Of a DNA stretch of 64,000 bases, positions 55,134 to 64,000 are shown one piece after another. The stretch is from Pectobacterium colocasium (GTDB lineage Bacteria > Pseudomonadota > Gammaproteobacteria > Enterobacterales > Enterobacteriaceae). Under the pieces are notes generated by a model, which saw only the letters and a program-made list of their open reading frames with translations, was not told the DNA's origin and did no database searches. The stretch spans positions 4,030,001-4,094,000 of the forward strand of contig NZ_CP084032.1 of the NCBI RefSeq assembly GCF_020181655.1. Direction: 5' to 3'. Positions within the stretch are counted from its first letter, which is position 1; each line of letters opens with the position of its first letter. The position numbers were made by a program, and so were the translations under genes.

Positions 55134-58037
55134 ATGCCTTTTACACTTGGTCAGCGCTGGATCAGCGATACGGAAAGCGAACTTGGACTGGGAACGGTTG
55201 TTGCCGTCGATACGCGTATGATAACGCTGCTTTTTCCTGCCAGCGGTGAAAACCGACTTTATTCCCGCAGCGACGCCCCCATCACCCGCGTGATGTTCAA
55301 CCCCGGCGACACCGTCACCAGCCATGAAGGCTGGCAACTCAAAGTTGATGACGTGCGAGAAGAAAAAGGGTTACTGGTGTATTGCGGCCAGCGTCTGGAT
55401 GATGAAACGCCAGCAGAACTGCGTGAAGTCTTTCTGGACAGCAAACTGACGTTCAATAAACCGCAAGATCGTCTGTTCGCCGGGCAGATTGATCGTATGG
55501 ATCGCTTTGCCCTGCGCTATCGCGCCCGCAAGCATCAAAACGAGCAGGCGCTACAGCAACAGGTCGGGTTACGCGGCATGCGTGCCAGCCTCATCCCTCA
55601 TCAGCTCCATATCGCTCACGAAGTCGGCCAACGTCATGCGCCACGCGTCTTGCTGGCGGACGAAGTCGGTCTGGGGAAAACCATTGAAGCCGGTATGATC
55701 ATCCATCAGCAGTTGCTGGCGGGTCGTGCCAGTCGTGTGCTGATTATCGTACCGGAAACCCTGCAACATCAGTGGCTGGTTGAAATGCTGCGCCGCTTTA
55801 ATCTGCTGTTCTCACTGTTTGACGACGAGCGCTATGCCGAAGCCAAACTGGACAGCAGCAACCCGTTTGAAACCGAACAGCTCGTTATCTGCTCACTGGG
55901 ATTTGTGCAGCGCAGCGCCCAGCGTTTTTCGCAACTCGTCAACGCAGATTGGGATCTGCTGGTGGTGGATGAAGCTCACCATCTGGTCTGGAGCGAAGAA
56001 AGCCCTAGCCCGGAATATCAGGCCATTGAAACGCTGGCACGCGCCACTCCGGCCGTTCTGCTGTTAACCGCAACGCCGGAACAGCTTGGTCAACAGAGCC
56101 ACTTTGCGCGTTTACGCCTGCTCGATCCTAACCGTTTCCACGATTATCAGGAATTCCTTGCCGAGCAGCAGCAATATCGTCCGGTCGCCGATGCGGTCAC
56201 GCTGTTATTAGCGGGTGAAAAAGCCCAAACGGCTGAACTGAATGCGCTGAGCGATCTGCTGGGCGAGCAGGACATCGAACCGCTGCTAAAAGCCATTAAC
56301 AGCGACAGCGATGATAATCAGAAGGCGCGTCAGGAACTGATCGCCATGCTGATGGATCGCCACGGCACCAGCCGCGTGTTGTTCCGTAACACGCGTCAGG
56401 GGGTTAAAGGTTTCCCAAAGCGTATCCTGCATCAAATCCGTCTGCCGCTGCCATCCCAGTACCAAACGGCCATTAAAGTATCCGGCATTATGAACGCGAA
56501 TAAGACGCTGGAAGTGCGCGCCCGCGACATGCTGTACCCGGAACAAATTTATCAACAGCTCGAAGGGGACGATGCGACCTGGTGGAACTTCGACCCGCGC
56601 GTGGAATGGCTGTTGAACTATCTGACCGCCAACCGTGATGAAAAAGTGCTGGTGATCTGTGCGCAGGCCGCCACGGCGCTACAACTGGAGCAAGTGCTGC
56701 GTACGCGTGAAGCGATTCGCGCCGCCGTTTTCCATGAAGGTCTGTCAATTCTGGAACGTGACCGCGCTGCCGCGTATTTTGCTTCCGAAGAAGAAGGCGC
56801 ACAGGTGCTGATCTGTTCAGAGATCGGTTCTGAAGGCCGTAACTTCCAGTTTGCCAGCCATTTAGTGATGTTCGATCTGCCGTTTAACCCCGATCTGCTG
56901 GAACAGCGTATCGGCCGTCTGGACCGTATCGGGCAAGCAAAAGAAATTCAGATTCTGGTGCCGTATCTGGAAAATACCGCGCAGGCCATGTTGGTGCGCT
57001 GGTATCACGAAGGATTGGACGCGTTTGAGCACACCTGCCCGACAGGTCGCACCATCTATGATGCGCACCATACGCAGTTGATCGAGCGCATGACGACCGT
57101 CGGTGAACAGCAAGGGCTGGATGAATTTATTCACACCTGCCGACAGCAGCACGACAGCCTGAAACAGCAGCTTGAACAAGGCCGCGATCGTCTGCTGGAA
57201 ATGCATTCTAACGGTGGCGAACAGGCGCAGCAGTTGGCACAGGCCATCGCCGAGCAGGATAATGACGTCAATCTGGTGACATTCGCGCTGAACCTGTTTG
57301 ATATTGTTGGCATCAATCAGGAAGATCGCAGCGATAACCTGATCGTCCTGACGCCATCCGATCATATGCTGGTGCCGGATTTCCCTGGCCTGCCGCAGGA
57401 CGGTTGTACGATCACGTTCGATCGCGATCAGGCCCTTTCCCGCGAAGATGCACAGTTTATCAGTTGGGAGCACCCGCTCATCCGTAACGGGCTCGATCTG
57501 GTGCTGTCCGGCGATACCGGAAGCTGTGCGGTGTCGCTGCTGAAAAATAAAGCCCTGCCGGTCGGCACACTGCTGGCTGAACTGGTTTACGTTGTAGAAG
57601 CACAGGCGCCAAAACACCTGCAACTGACCCGTTTCCTGCCACCAACGCCGGTTCGCCTGCTCATGGATCGTAAAGGGACCAATCTGGCGGCTCAGGTTGA
57701 GTTTGAGAGCTTCAACCGCCAGCTCAACGCGGTAAACCGTCATACGTCCAGCAAGCTGGTGAATGCGGTACAGGCCGATGTTCACGCGATGTTGCAGCAG
57801 GCGGAAGCGTTAGTCGAAACGCAGGCACGCCAGCTGATTACCGACGCACAGGAGCAGGCTGACCTGCAATTGCGCCGCGAGCTGGAGCGTCTGGAAGCGC
57901 TGAAAGCCGTCAACCCTAATATTCGTGAAGATGAACTGACTGCGCTGGAAAACCAGCGTGAGCAGGTGCTGAGCAATCTCCATGAGGCTAACTGGCGTCT
58001 GGATGCGATTCGTCTGGTGGTGGTTACACACCAGTAA
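55134..58037 (+). CDS. rapA: RNA polymerase-associated Swi2/Snf2 ATPase RapA (HepA)
   Basis: RapA binds RNA polymerase and promotes its recycling after transcription. The 967-residue protein (E. coli 968) begins with a KOW/Tudor-like N-terminal region ([20 protein letters not shown]), then the helicase core. Walker A is [13 protein letters not shown] at about 176-188, the DEAH box [10 protein letters not shown] lies near 280, then [10 protein letters not shown]. The second RecA-like half contains [20 protein letters not shown] and [11 protein letters not shown]. The ribosome site is weak. It is monocistronic, with a hairpin 10 bp past the stop. Confidence 0.98.
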   Translation: MPFTLGQRWISDTESELGLGTVVAVDTRMITLLFPASGENRLYSRSDAPITRVMFNPGDTVTSHEGWQLKVDDVREEKGLLVYCGQRLDDETPAELREVFLDSKLTFNKPQDRLFAGQIDRMDRFALRYRARKHQNEQALQQQVGLRGMRASLIPHQLHIAHEVGQRHAPRVLLADEVGLGKTIEAGMIIHQQLLAGRASRVLIIVPETLQHQWLVEMLRRFNLLFSLFDDERYAEAKLDSSNPFETEQLVICSLGFVQRSAQRFSQLVNADWDLLVVDEAHHLVWSEESPSPEYQAIETLARATPAVLLLTATPEQLGQQSHFARLRLLDPNRFHDYQEFLAEQQQYRPVADAVTLLLAGEKAQTAELNALSDLLGEQDIEPLLKAINSDSDDNQKARQELIAMLMDRHGTSRVLFRNTRQGVKGFPKRILHQIRLPLPSQYQTAIKVSGIMNANKTLEVRARDMLYPEQIYQQLEGDDATWWNFDPRVEWLLNYLTANRDEKVLVICAQAATALQLEQVLRTREAIRAAVFHEGLSILERDRAAAYFASEEEGAQVLICSEIGSEGRNFQFASHLVMFDLPFNPDLLEQRIGRLDRIGQAKEIQILVPYLENTAQAMLVRWYHEGLDAFEHTCPTGRTIYDAHHTQLIERMTTVGEQQGLDEFIHTCRQQHDSLKQQLEQGRDRLLEMHSNGGEQAQQLAQAIAEQDNDVNLVTFALNLFDIVGINQEDRSDNLIVLTPSDHMLVPDFPGLPQDGCTITFDRDQALSREDAQFISWEHPLIRNGLDLVLSGDTGSCAVSLLKNKALPVGTLLAELVYVVEAQAPKHLQLTRFLPPTPVRLLMDRKGTNLAAQVEFESFNRQLNAVNRHTSSKLVNAVQADVHAMLQQAEALVETQARQLITDAQEQADLQLRRELERLEALKAVNPNIREDELTALENQREQVLSNLHEANWRLDAIRLVVVTHQ

Positions 58038-58046
58038 ACGTTTCTG

Positions 58047-58079
58047 ACAGCGGTATAGGCATAAACCTCATACCGCTGT
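58047..58079 (+). terminator. Stem-loop after rapA
   Basis: ACAGCGGTAT pairs perfectly with ATACCGCTGT (58070-58079), and the inner AGG/CCT extends the stem. It starts 10 bp after the rapA stop. No T-run follows, so it may be a terminator or an mRNA 3'-end stabilising structure. Confidence 0.6.
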
Positions 58080-58122
58080 TATAAAGACACGTTGTTTGCA
58101 AAATCGAGATACACGGGCATAC

Positions 58123-58161
58123 CACGGGGCGAGGTCTCCCTGCGGGAACCTCATCCCCGTG
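58123..58161. repeat. Second long hairpin in the rapA-rluA gap
   Basis: CACGGGG (58123) pairs with CCCCGTG (ending 58161), and GAGGT with ACCTC inside, leaving a small loop around CTCCCTGCGGGA, itself partly palindromic. It lies in the leader of rluA, 45 bp before its start. I recall similar strings in other Pectobacterium intergenic regions, so a dispersed palindromic repeat is possible. Confidence 0.55.
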
Positions 58162-58205
58162 TTCTCCCTAATATCACACAGTATATGTTGTCTGAAGGTG
58201 CTCCG

Positions 58206-58859
58206 ATGGAACCCTATAATCCGCCTACCGATCCCTGGTTGCACATTCTTTACCAGGATCAGCACATCATGGTGGTGAATAAACCCAGCGGTTTGCTGTC
58301 GGTTCCCGGCCGTGCGCCAGAACACAAAGACAGCGTGATGAGCCGCATTCAGGCTGACTATCCCACAGCCGAATCCGTTCATCGTCTGGATATGGCGACC
58401 AGCGGCGTCATTGCCGTCGCACTCACAAAGGCCGCCGAGCGTGAACTAAAGCGCCAGTTTCGCGAACGCGAACCGAAAAAATCCTACCTTGCCCGCGTCT
58501 GGGGGCATATGGCACAGGATGAAGGCGTCATCGACCTTCCGCTTATCTGCGACTGGCCGAACCGCCCAAAACAGAAAGTCTGCTTTGAAACAGGCAAAGC
58601 GGCACAGACAGAATATCAGGTACTCTCACGCGACGATGACGGTACGACACGCGTCAAGCTGATGCCGATTACGGGACGCTCCCATCAACTGCGCGTTCAT
58701 CTGCTGGCACTCGGCCACCCGATCCTCGGCGATGGCTTTTATGCACATCCTGATGCTAAAGCGATGGCGCCCCGCCTGTTGCTGCACGCACAAGAATTGG
58801 CTATCACGCACCCGGCTTTCAATACCCCGATGCACTTTCGTTGCGAAGCGGATTTCTGA
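58206..58859 (+). CDS. rluA: Dual-specificity 23S rRNA/tRNA pseudouridine synthase RluA
   Basis: RluA makes pseudouridine at 746 in 23S rRNA and at position 32 of several tRNAs. The ATG at 58206 (MEPYNPPTDPWLHILYQD) has GAAGG upstream and matches the E. coli start, giving 217 residues (E. coli 219). The catalytic Asp is in SVHRLDMATSGVIAVAL (about residue 64), followed by VDLPLICDWPNRPKQK and the RluA-family KPITGRSHQLRVH-type segment (LMPITGRSHQLRVHLLAL). It is next to rapA as in E. coli. Confidence 0.97.
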   Translation: MEPYNPPTDPWLHILYQDQHIMVVNKPSGLLSVPGRAPEHKDSVMSRIQADYPTAESVHRLDMATSGVIAVALTKAAERELKRQFREREPKKSYLARVWGHMAQDEGVIDLPLICDWPNRPKQKVCFETGKAAQTEYQVLSRDDDGTTRVKLMPITGRSHQLRVHLLALGHPILGDGFYAHPDAKAMAPRLLLHAQELAITHPAFNTPMHFRCEADF

Positions 58860-58940
58860 GGCAACCGTGCCGACGGTATTTGCACATCGAATGTGGTAGA
58901 GCGGTAAAACGGGGAAGTAAAAAGAAGGGAAAGGTGCGGG

Positions 58941-59816
58941 TTATTTTGCTTGATTCGCGCTTTTCAACAGTTCATAGGCCGCCTGAATATCCTGCGCTTT
59001 GCGCTTGGCTATCTCCATCATCCTCGGCGACAACTTCTTGGCGACCAGCTTATCGGGATGATGCTCGCTCATGAGTTTACGGTAAGCACGCTTAATCGTC
59101 GCGGCATCATCGCTACTGCGCACCCCCAGCGTACGGCAGGCGCTTTCGACCGTTGGCCCACGTGGCGGTGACGCCGGACGCTGACCGCCATAAGAGTGAC
59201 CGTTGGAATAGCCATTATTACGACGCTGATGCGATTTACCGTTCTGTCGTGACTGATTCTGCCGGGACTGTTGCCCCGAGGTTCCTTCCATATTGCGCAG
59301 GAAGAACTCAAACTGTTCGCGCGTCACGCCCAGCTCATCGGCAATCACGTACAACACACGTCGCTCATTCGGGTGCAAAACACCATCAACAAACGCGACC
59401 TGAAGCTGAATTTCCAGAAACATCTTAATTAAATCAAAGCGTCCCAGACAGGCATCGCGCAGCTTGCGTAATTTTATGCGCAAAGGGAAATGACCAGCCT
59501 TCCCTTCGCGGAAAGCCTGTTGAGCCGCGCTTCTGGCTTCACCAAATAGCTCAAGGCGATCCATCATTTTGGTCGCAATCTTGATATCAGCTTCCGTCAC
59601 CCGGCCTTTGGATTTGGTCAGGTGCCCCATAGCCTGAAAGGTCGTGAGAAAGAACAAGGACTGGCGAGTAGACTGAGCCGAAAAATAATCACGGCGACGC
59701 GATGCCCGGGCTTTGTCAATCCAATGCCCCATCAGTAAACCCATGATCATTCCCCAGATGCCAGCGCTTGAGACGATTCCCAATGCTAACCCCAGCAACT
59801 TTCCCCAATACCGCAT
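58941..59816 (-). CDS. djlA: Co-chaperone DjlA
   Basis: DjlA is a membrane-anchored J-domain protein that works with DnaK and, when overproduced in E. coli, stimulates the Rcs envelope-stress system. The 291-residue protein has one unusual N-terminal membrane helix (about 4-30, [22 protein letters not shown]) and a cytoplasmic TerB-like domain (about 50-180). A polar Gln/Asn/Ser/Gly linker (about 185-220) leads to the C-terminal J domain with its HPD motif ([10 protein letters not shown]). The linker contains two tandem QSRQN units. It is divergent from lptD and convergent with rluA. Confidence 0.96.
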   Translation of the reverse strand: MRYWGKLLGLALGIVSSAGIWGMIMGLLMGHWIDKARASRRRDYFSAQSTRQSLFFLTTFQAMGHLTKSKGRVTEADIKIATKMMDRLELFGEARSAAQQAFREGKAGHFPLRIKLRKLRDACLGRFDLIKMFLEIQLQVAFVDGVLHPNERRVLYVIADELGVTREQFEFFLRNMEGTSGQQSRQNQSRQNGKSHQRRNNGYSNGHSYGGQRPASPPRGPTVESACRTLGVRSSDDAATIKRAYRKLMSEHHPDKLVAKKLSPRMMEIAKRKAQDIQAAYELLKSANQAK

Positions 59817-60001
59817 ATACTCCTCAAATCCTCATGCCGTCAGCCAAAAATTGCTTTATCATACCTGTCATTTATCTTTGCACCTAACGGCGGTGCGTAT
59901 AGGCGGTGGGGATTTAACACTGGCGCAACGCTAACGAGTGATATAGTCTCTGACCGTTTGCCGGCATGATGCCCCTGATGACGGAACACCTAATACTGCG
60001 T

Positions 60002-62374
60002 ATGAAAAAAAGTTTCCCAACTCTGCTGGCCACTCTGGTTTGGTCGGCGCTTTACAGCCAGCACGCGCTGGCCGATCTCGCTGAACAGTGCATGCTGGGT
60101 GTACCCACGTACAACAGACCGCTGGTCACTGGCGATCCCAATCAACTACCGGTCAACATTCAGGCCGATAAAACCGAAGCCAACTATCCAGACAGCGCCA
60201 AATTCACTGGTAATGTTAACATCCAGCAGGGCAACAGCGTCATGACTGCCGAGCAGGTGGAACTGAATCAGTTGGATCCGGCAACGCAGGGCGGCACACC
60301 CACGCGGACGATTACCGCGACGGGAAATGTCCACTATGATGACAATCAGGTTATCCTGAAAGGCCCTAAAGCCTGGGCCAACCTGAACACCAAAGATACC
60401 GACGTCTATGAAGGCGACTATCAGATGGTGGGCCGTCAAGGGCGTGGTTCCGCCGACAAAATGAAAATGCGTGACAGCAATCGCTACACTATTATGGAAA
60501 ACGGCTCTTTCACTTCCTGTCTGCCGGGAGATAATAGCTGGAGTGTCGTCGGTTCGGAAGTGATTCAAGACAGAGAAGAGCAGGTTGCTGAAATCTGGAA
60601 CGCGCGTTTCAAGATTGCTGGCGTACCTGTGTTCTATAGCCCGTATTTGCAGCTTCCTATCGGCGATAAACGACGCTCTGGCTTCCTGATCCCCAATGCG
60701 AAATATGGCAGCAGCAACGGCTTTGAACTGCTGACGCCTTATTACTGGAACATCGCGCCTAATTTTGACGCCACGATCACACCGCACCTGCAAACTAAAC
60801 GTGGTATGCAGTGGCAGAACGAATTCCGCTACCTGACCACGCCAGGCCTCGGCGTGATTCAGTTAGACTGGCTTCCTAGTGACAATGAATACGCCAAAGT
60901 CGCCCCACAGGATAGTAACGACACCCGCTGGCTGTTCCATTGGGGCCACAGCGGCGTGATGGATCAGGTGTGGCGTTTTAACGCGGACTACACCAAAGTC
61001 AGCGATGACCGCTACTTCACCGATCTGGACTCGAATTACGGGTCAACCACCGATGGCTACGTCACCCAAAAACTGAGCGTAGGCTATGCGAACCAAAACT
61101 GGGACACTGCGCTATCCACCAAACAGTTCCAGGTCTTTTCCAATGCGACCAGCCGCGATGTCTATCGTGCTGAGCCGCAGCTCGATATCAATTACTACCA
61201 GAATGATATCGGCCCGGTTGATATGCATCTTTATGGTCAGGCGGTAAAATTTACTAACGTCAACAATAGTCGGCCAGAAGCGACACGTCTGCACGTTGAA
61301 CCCACGCTGAATCTGCCGTTAGCAAATCGCTGGGCCAGCCTAAATACTGAAGCCAAGCTCTTGGCGACACATTATCAACAAGATAATCTCGATCGTTACC
61401 GTGCGACACCAAGTAGCTCTCAAGAGATACAAGATTCAAAAAATGCACTAAAAGATTCAGTGAATCGCGTAATGCCGCAATATAAAGTCGATGGCAAGAT
61501 GGTCTTTGAGCGCGAAATGGACTGGTCGCAGGCTTATACTCAGACGTTGGAGCCTCGTGCGCAATACCTCTATGTGCCTTATCGCGACCAGAGCAGTATT
61601 CATACCTACGATTCTACGCTGATGCAGACCGACTATTCCGGCCTGTTCCGCGATCGCAGTTACAGTGGTCTGGATCGTATTGCATCAGCGAATCAACTAG
61701 TGACTGGTGTCACTACACGTATTTATGATGACGCATTGGTTGAACGTTTTAACGCTTCTATTGGTCAAATCTATTACTTCGATCGCCCACGCACAGGGGA
61801 TCGCAATACTGCGCTCGATAAAAGCGATAACAACGGTAGCCAGGTATGGGCAGGTGACTCCTTCCTGAAAATCGATGACAGATGGGGTGTTCGCGGAGGT
61901 CTACAGTATGACAATCGCCTGAACGAAATCGCGCTGGGCGACGCCGTGTTAGAATACCGTCGTGATGCGGAACGTCTGGTGCAGCTGAATTATCGTTACG
62001 CGAGCCCAGAATATATTCGAGACATGATCCCTAATGTCACGAACCCTGGCTTCCAGCAAGGTATCTCGCAGGTCGGTATCACCGCGAGCTGGCCGATTGT
62101 CGAGCGTTGGGCCGTGGTGGGTGCTTATTATTACGACACCAAGGCCAATCAGCCGGCGAACCAGCTCATTGGCTTACAGTACAACACCTGCTGCTGGGCC
62201 GTGAGCGTCGGTTATGAGCGTAAAATTACCGACTGGAACAGCGTTAGCCGCAGCAGCGAATACGACAACAAAGTGTCGTTTAATATCGAATTACGTGGTT
62301 TAAGCAGTAATTACAGTCTGGGTTCCGACAAAATGCTGCGTTCAGGTATTTTGCCTTACCAGCGCGCATTCTGA
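60002..62374 (+). CDS. lptD: LPS-assembly outer membrane protein LptD
   Basis: LptD, with the lipoprotein LptE, inserts lipopolysaccharide into the outer leaflet. The ATG at 60002 ([19 protein letters not shown]) gives 790 residues with a signal peptide cleaved near HALA-D; upstream in-frame ATGs from 59966 are less likely. An LptA-like N-terminal domain (about 40-200) precedes a large beta barrel. The four disulfide cysteines are conserved (EQCMLG, FTSCLPG and the paired NTCCWAV). Relative to E. coli there is a short insertion near residue 475 in an AT-rich patch (about 61405-61465). It probably forms an operon with surA and pdxA; a sigma-E-like -10 (TCTGA) near 59950 is uncertain. Confidence 0.97.
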   Translation: MKKSFPTLLATLVWSALYSQHALADLAEQCMLGVPTYNRPLVTGDPNQLPVNIQADKTEANYPDSAKFTGNVNIQQGNSVMTAEQVELNQLDPATQGGTPTRTITATGNVHYDDNQVILKGPKAWANLNTKDTDVYEGDYQMVGRQGRGSADKMKMRDSNRYTIMENGSFTSCLPGDNSWSVVGSEVIQDREEQVAEIWNARFKIAGVPVFYSPYLQLPIGDKRRSGFLIPNAKYGSSNGFELLTPYYWNIAPNFDATITPHLQTKRGMQWQNEFRYLTTPGLGVIQLDWLPSDNEYAKVAPQDSNDTRWLFHWGHSGVMDQVWRFNADYTKVSDDRYFTDLDSNYGSTTDGYVTQKLSVGYANQNWDTALSTKQFQVFSNATSRDVYRAEPQLDINYYQNDIGPVDMHLYGQAVKFTNVNNSRPEATRLHVEPTLNLPLANRWASLNTEAKLLATHYQQDNLDRYRATPSSSQEIQDSKNALKDSVNRVMPQYKVDGKMVFEREMDWSQAYTQTLEPRAQYLYVPYRDQSSIHTYDSTLMQTDYSGLFRDRSYSGLDRIASANQLVTGVTTRIYDDALVERFNASIGQIYYFDRPRTGDRNTALDKSDNNGSQVWAGDSFLKIDDRWGVRGGLQYDNRLNEIALGDAVLEYRRDAERLVQLNYRYASPEYIRDMIPNVTNPGFQQGISQVGITASWPIVERWAVVGAYYYDTKANQPANQLIGLQYNTCCWAVSVGYERKITDWNSVSRSSEYDNKVSFNIELRGLSSNYSLGSDKMLRSGILPYQRAF

Positions 62375-62481
62375 TGTCATCCAGAGTGCTAAGCCGATAA
62401 GGATGTAGCAAAAACAAACAGGCTGTCTTACAGCAATGTTGGAACTTTAACCCGCCTTGCGGATGAAATAATGGGAAAGGT

Positions 62482-63777
62482 ATGAAGAACTGGAGAACGC
62501 TTATTCTCGGATTGGCACTGAGTGCCTCTACCGCGTTCGCAGCACCACAGGTGGTTGATAAAGTCGCAGCAGTGGTCGACAACAGCGTTGTGTTGGAAAG
62601 TGATGTCAATGCGCTTTTGCAGTCGGTAAAACTGAACGCCCAGCAGGCCGGGCAACAATTGCCGGATGATGCCACGCTGCGCCATCAGATTACCGAGCGT
62701 TTGATCATGGACAACATCATCCTGCAAATGGCGCAGAAGATGGGGATTCAGGTGAACGATGAGCAACTGAATCAGGCGATTGCCAATATTGCCTCTCAGA
62801 ACCGTATGTCTCTGGACCAGCTAAAAAGCCAGTTGGCCTACGAAGGTTTGAACTACAACACCTACCGTGACCAGATTCGCAAAGAGATGCTGATCTCGGA
62901 AGTCCGTAACAACGAAGTCCGTCGTCGCGTGACGGTACTGCCGCAGGAAGTCGATACGCTAGCGAAGCAGATCGCCAACCAGACCGGTGAAAATGATGAG
63001 CTGAACTTGAGCCACATTTTGATCCCCCTGCCGGAAAACCCGACTCAGCAGCAGGTTGATGAGGCAGAAAATCTGGCAACCTCTCTGGTGAAACAAATCA
63101 ATGAAGGCGCGGATTTTGGTAAGTTGGCCATCACCTATTCGGCTGACTCTCAGGCGCTGAAAGGCGGCCAGATGGGCTGGGGTAAACTGCAAGAGATCCC
63201 AACGCTGTTTGCCGAGCGCTTAACTCAGGCGCAAAAAGGCCAAATCGTCGGCCCAATCCGTTCTGGCGTAGGTTTCCACATTCTGAAAGTGAACGATATT
63301 CGCGGTGGTAACAAAAGCGTATCGGTAACTGAAACCCATGCTCGCCATATTCTGATCAAACCTTCCGTCGTCATGACGGACAGTCAGGCGCAAGCCAAGC
63401 TGGCCGAAGTAGCACAGCAGATCAAAAACGGCAGCACCGATTTCGCCTCGCAAGCCAAACTGCTCTCTCAGGATCCCGGTTCAGCAAATCAGGGCGGCGA
63501 TCTTGGCTGGGCTTCTCCAGATATGTACGATCCGGCCTTCCGCGATGCGTTGTTGAAACTGAAGAAAGGCGAAATCAGCCAGCCTGTTCATTCCTCTTTT
63601 GGCTGGCATCTGATTCAGTTGCTGGATACCCGCCAGGTGGATAAAACCGACGCGGCACAAAAAGAGCAGGCGTACCGTATGATCTTTAATCGTAAATTCG
63701 CCGAAGAAGCACAAACCTGGATGCAGGAACAGCGTGCATCGGCCTATGTCAAAGTGATTAATGGCGCGACTAACTAA
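62482..63777 (+). CDS. surA: Periplasmic chaperone and peptidyl-prolyl isomerase SurA
   Basis: SurA escorts outer-membrane proteins, including LptD, through the periplasm. The 431-residue protein has a signal peptide ([15 protein letters not shown], cleaved before [12 protein letters not shown]), an N-terminal chaperone domain with long helices, and two parvulin domains. The latter start at about [14 protein letters not shown] and [13 protein letters not shown], each ending in a GWG/LGW-type motif (QMGWGKL, DLGWASP). A short C-terminal helix packs on the N-domain. It is 107 bp after lptD and overlaps the first of three ATGs before pdxA. Confidence 0.98.
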   Translation: MKNWRTLILGLALSASTAFAAPQVVDKVAAVVDNSVVLESDVNALLQSVKLNAQQAGQQLPDDATLRHQITERLIMDNIILQMAQKMGIQVNDEQLNQAIANIASQNRMSLDQLKSQLAYEGLNYNTYRDQIRKEMLISEVRNNEVRRRVTVLPQEVDTLAKQIANQTGENDELNLSHILIPLPENPTQQQVDEAENLATSLVKQINEGADFGKLAITYSADSQALKGGQMGWGKLQEIPTLFAERLTQAQKGQIVGPIRSGVGFHILKVNDIRGGNKSVSVTETHARHILIKPSVVMTDSQAQAKLAEVAQQIKNGSTDFASQAKLLSQDPGSANQGGDLGWASPDMYDPAFRDALLKLKKGEISQPVHSSFGWHLIQLLDTRQVDKTDAAQKEQAYRMIFNRKFAEEAQTWMQEQRASAYVKVINGATN

Positions 63778-63824
63778 TGCTGATTGAAACTAATGCAGAT
63801 TGAAACTCATGCAGACTGAGAGCA
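63777..63824 (+). repeat. Three imperfect 16-bp direct repeats around the pdxA start
   Basis: ATGCTGATTGAAACTA (63777), ATGCAGATTGAAACTC (63793) and ATGCAGACTGAGAGCA (63809) follow each other without gaps. Each begins with ATG, but the 16-bp period shifts the frame: the first two open only eight codons (MLIETNAD and MQIETHAD) before TGA, and the third is the pdxA start. Confidence 0.85.
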
Positions 63825-64000
63825 ATACGCCACGCGTTGTGATCACCCCCGGCGAACCCGCCGGGATTGGCCCCGATCTGGTGATTGCTCTGGCTCAGCA
63901 GGCCTGGCCTGTGGAGCTGGTCATCTGTGCGGATCCCGAGCTGCTACTCAGTCGCGCGCTGCAATTGTCTATGCCGCTGACGCTGCGTGACTATCAACCC
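63809..64000 (+). CDS. pdxA: 4-hydroxythreonine-4-phosphate dehydrogenase PdxA (5' part)
   Basis: PdxA oxidises 4-phosphohydroxy-L-threonine in pyridoxal phosphate synthesis. The first 64 codons are present; the gene leaves the window at the right edge. The N-terminus [20 protein letters not shown] is the family signature, and [19 protein letters not shown] follows. The start at 63809 is the only one of three nearby ATGs that enters the long frame. It follows surA as in E. coli, with 31 bp of repeated sequence between stop and start. Confidence 0.96.
   Translation, partial: MQTESNTPRVVITPGEPAGIGPDLVIALAQQAWPVELVICADPELLLSRALQLSMPLTLRDYQP

Noticed and set aside
56862..57785. 307-codon minus-strand frame opposite rapA
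   Set aside because: Long but antisense to the conserved RapA core and C-terminus, without recognisable domains or a start signal.
59928..59955. Sigma-E promoter for lptD (GCAACGC, 17 bp, TCTGA)
   Set aside because: The -10 fits but the -35 is poor against GGAACTT; mentioned in the gene entry only as uncertain.

Overview
The window is a gene-dense chromosome segment from an enterobacterium of the soft-rot group, most likely Pectobacterium (inference from gene order and protein similarity recalled from memory; no search was run). Nearly every protein is a close relative of an E. coli K-12 protein. Several local features differ from E. coli: a DUF721/DciA-like gene beside secM, alaE between cra and mraZ, no leuO between leuABCD and ilvIH, a tryptophanase operon with its TnaC leader but no adjacent permease gene, and a secreted GH43 glycosidase.

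Layout. Positions 1-21.6 kb hold the division and cell wall (dcw) cluster on the minus strand, transcribed from the mraZ promoter: mraZ, rsmH, ftsL, ftsI, murE, murF, mraY, murD, ftsW, murG, murC, ddlB, ftsQ, ftsA, ftsZ, lpxC, then secM-secA (secA runs off the left edge). Most junctions overlap or are separated by a few bases. Positions 22.3-36 kb are mainly amino-acid metabolism and export: alaE, cra, ilvIH, an acyl-CoA ligase, leuL-leuABCD with its attenuator, a structured 181-bp repeat, azlCD and an AraC-type regulator. Positions 36-40.4 kb carry a chemoreceptor, tnaC-tnaA and the SgrS sugar-phosphate stress RNA with its SgrT peptide. Positions 40.4-49.8 kb hold sgrR, a TPP riboswitch with thiBPQ, a GH43 enzyme, and ivbL-ilvBN with its attenuator. 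Positions 49.8-64 kb hold yabI, a diguanylate cyclase, polB, rapA, rluA, djlA, lptD, surA and the start of pdxA.

How the parts work together. The left third makes lipid II and the divisome, with LpxC and SecM/SecA downstream. The middle brings both acetohydroxyacid synthases (IlvIH and IlvBN), the leucine branch and putative exporters of branched-chain amino acids and alanine into about 27 kb. Control is largely leader-based and readable in the DNA: SecM arrest peptide, MraZ boxes, LeuL, IvbL and TnaC leader peptides, SgrS and a TPP riboswitch. The right third holds outer-membrane assembly (LptD, SurA) and DNA/RNA maintenance (PolB, RapA, RluA).

The most unusual signals are small. Short tandem duplications, often with an 18-bp period, sit at gene starts, ends or linkers (ftsQ, leuA, ilvN, the chemoreceptor, djlA, pdxA and downstream of polB). 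In ftsQ one repeat unit carries an in-frame stop that removes a tail which would otherwise run exactly into the ftsA start. I saw no rRNA, tRNA, CRISPR array, transposase or prophage gene.
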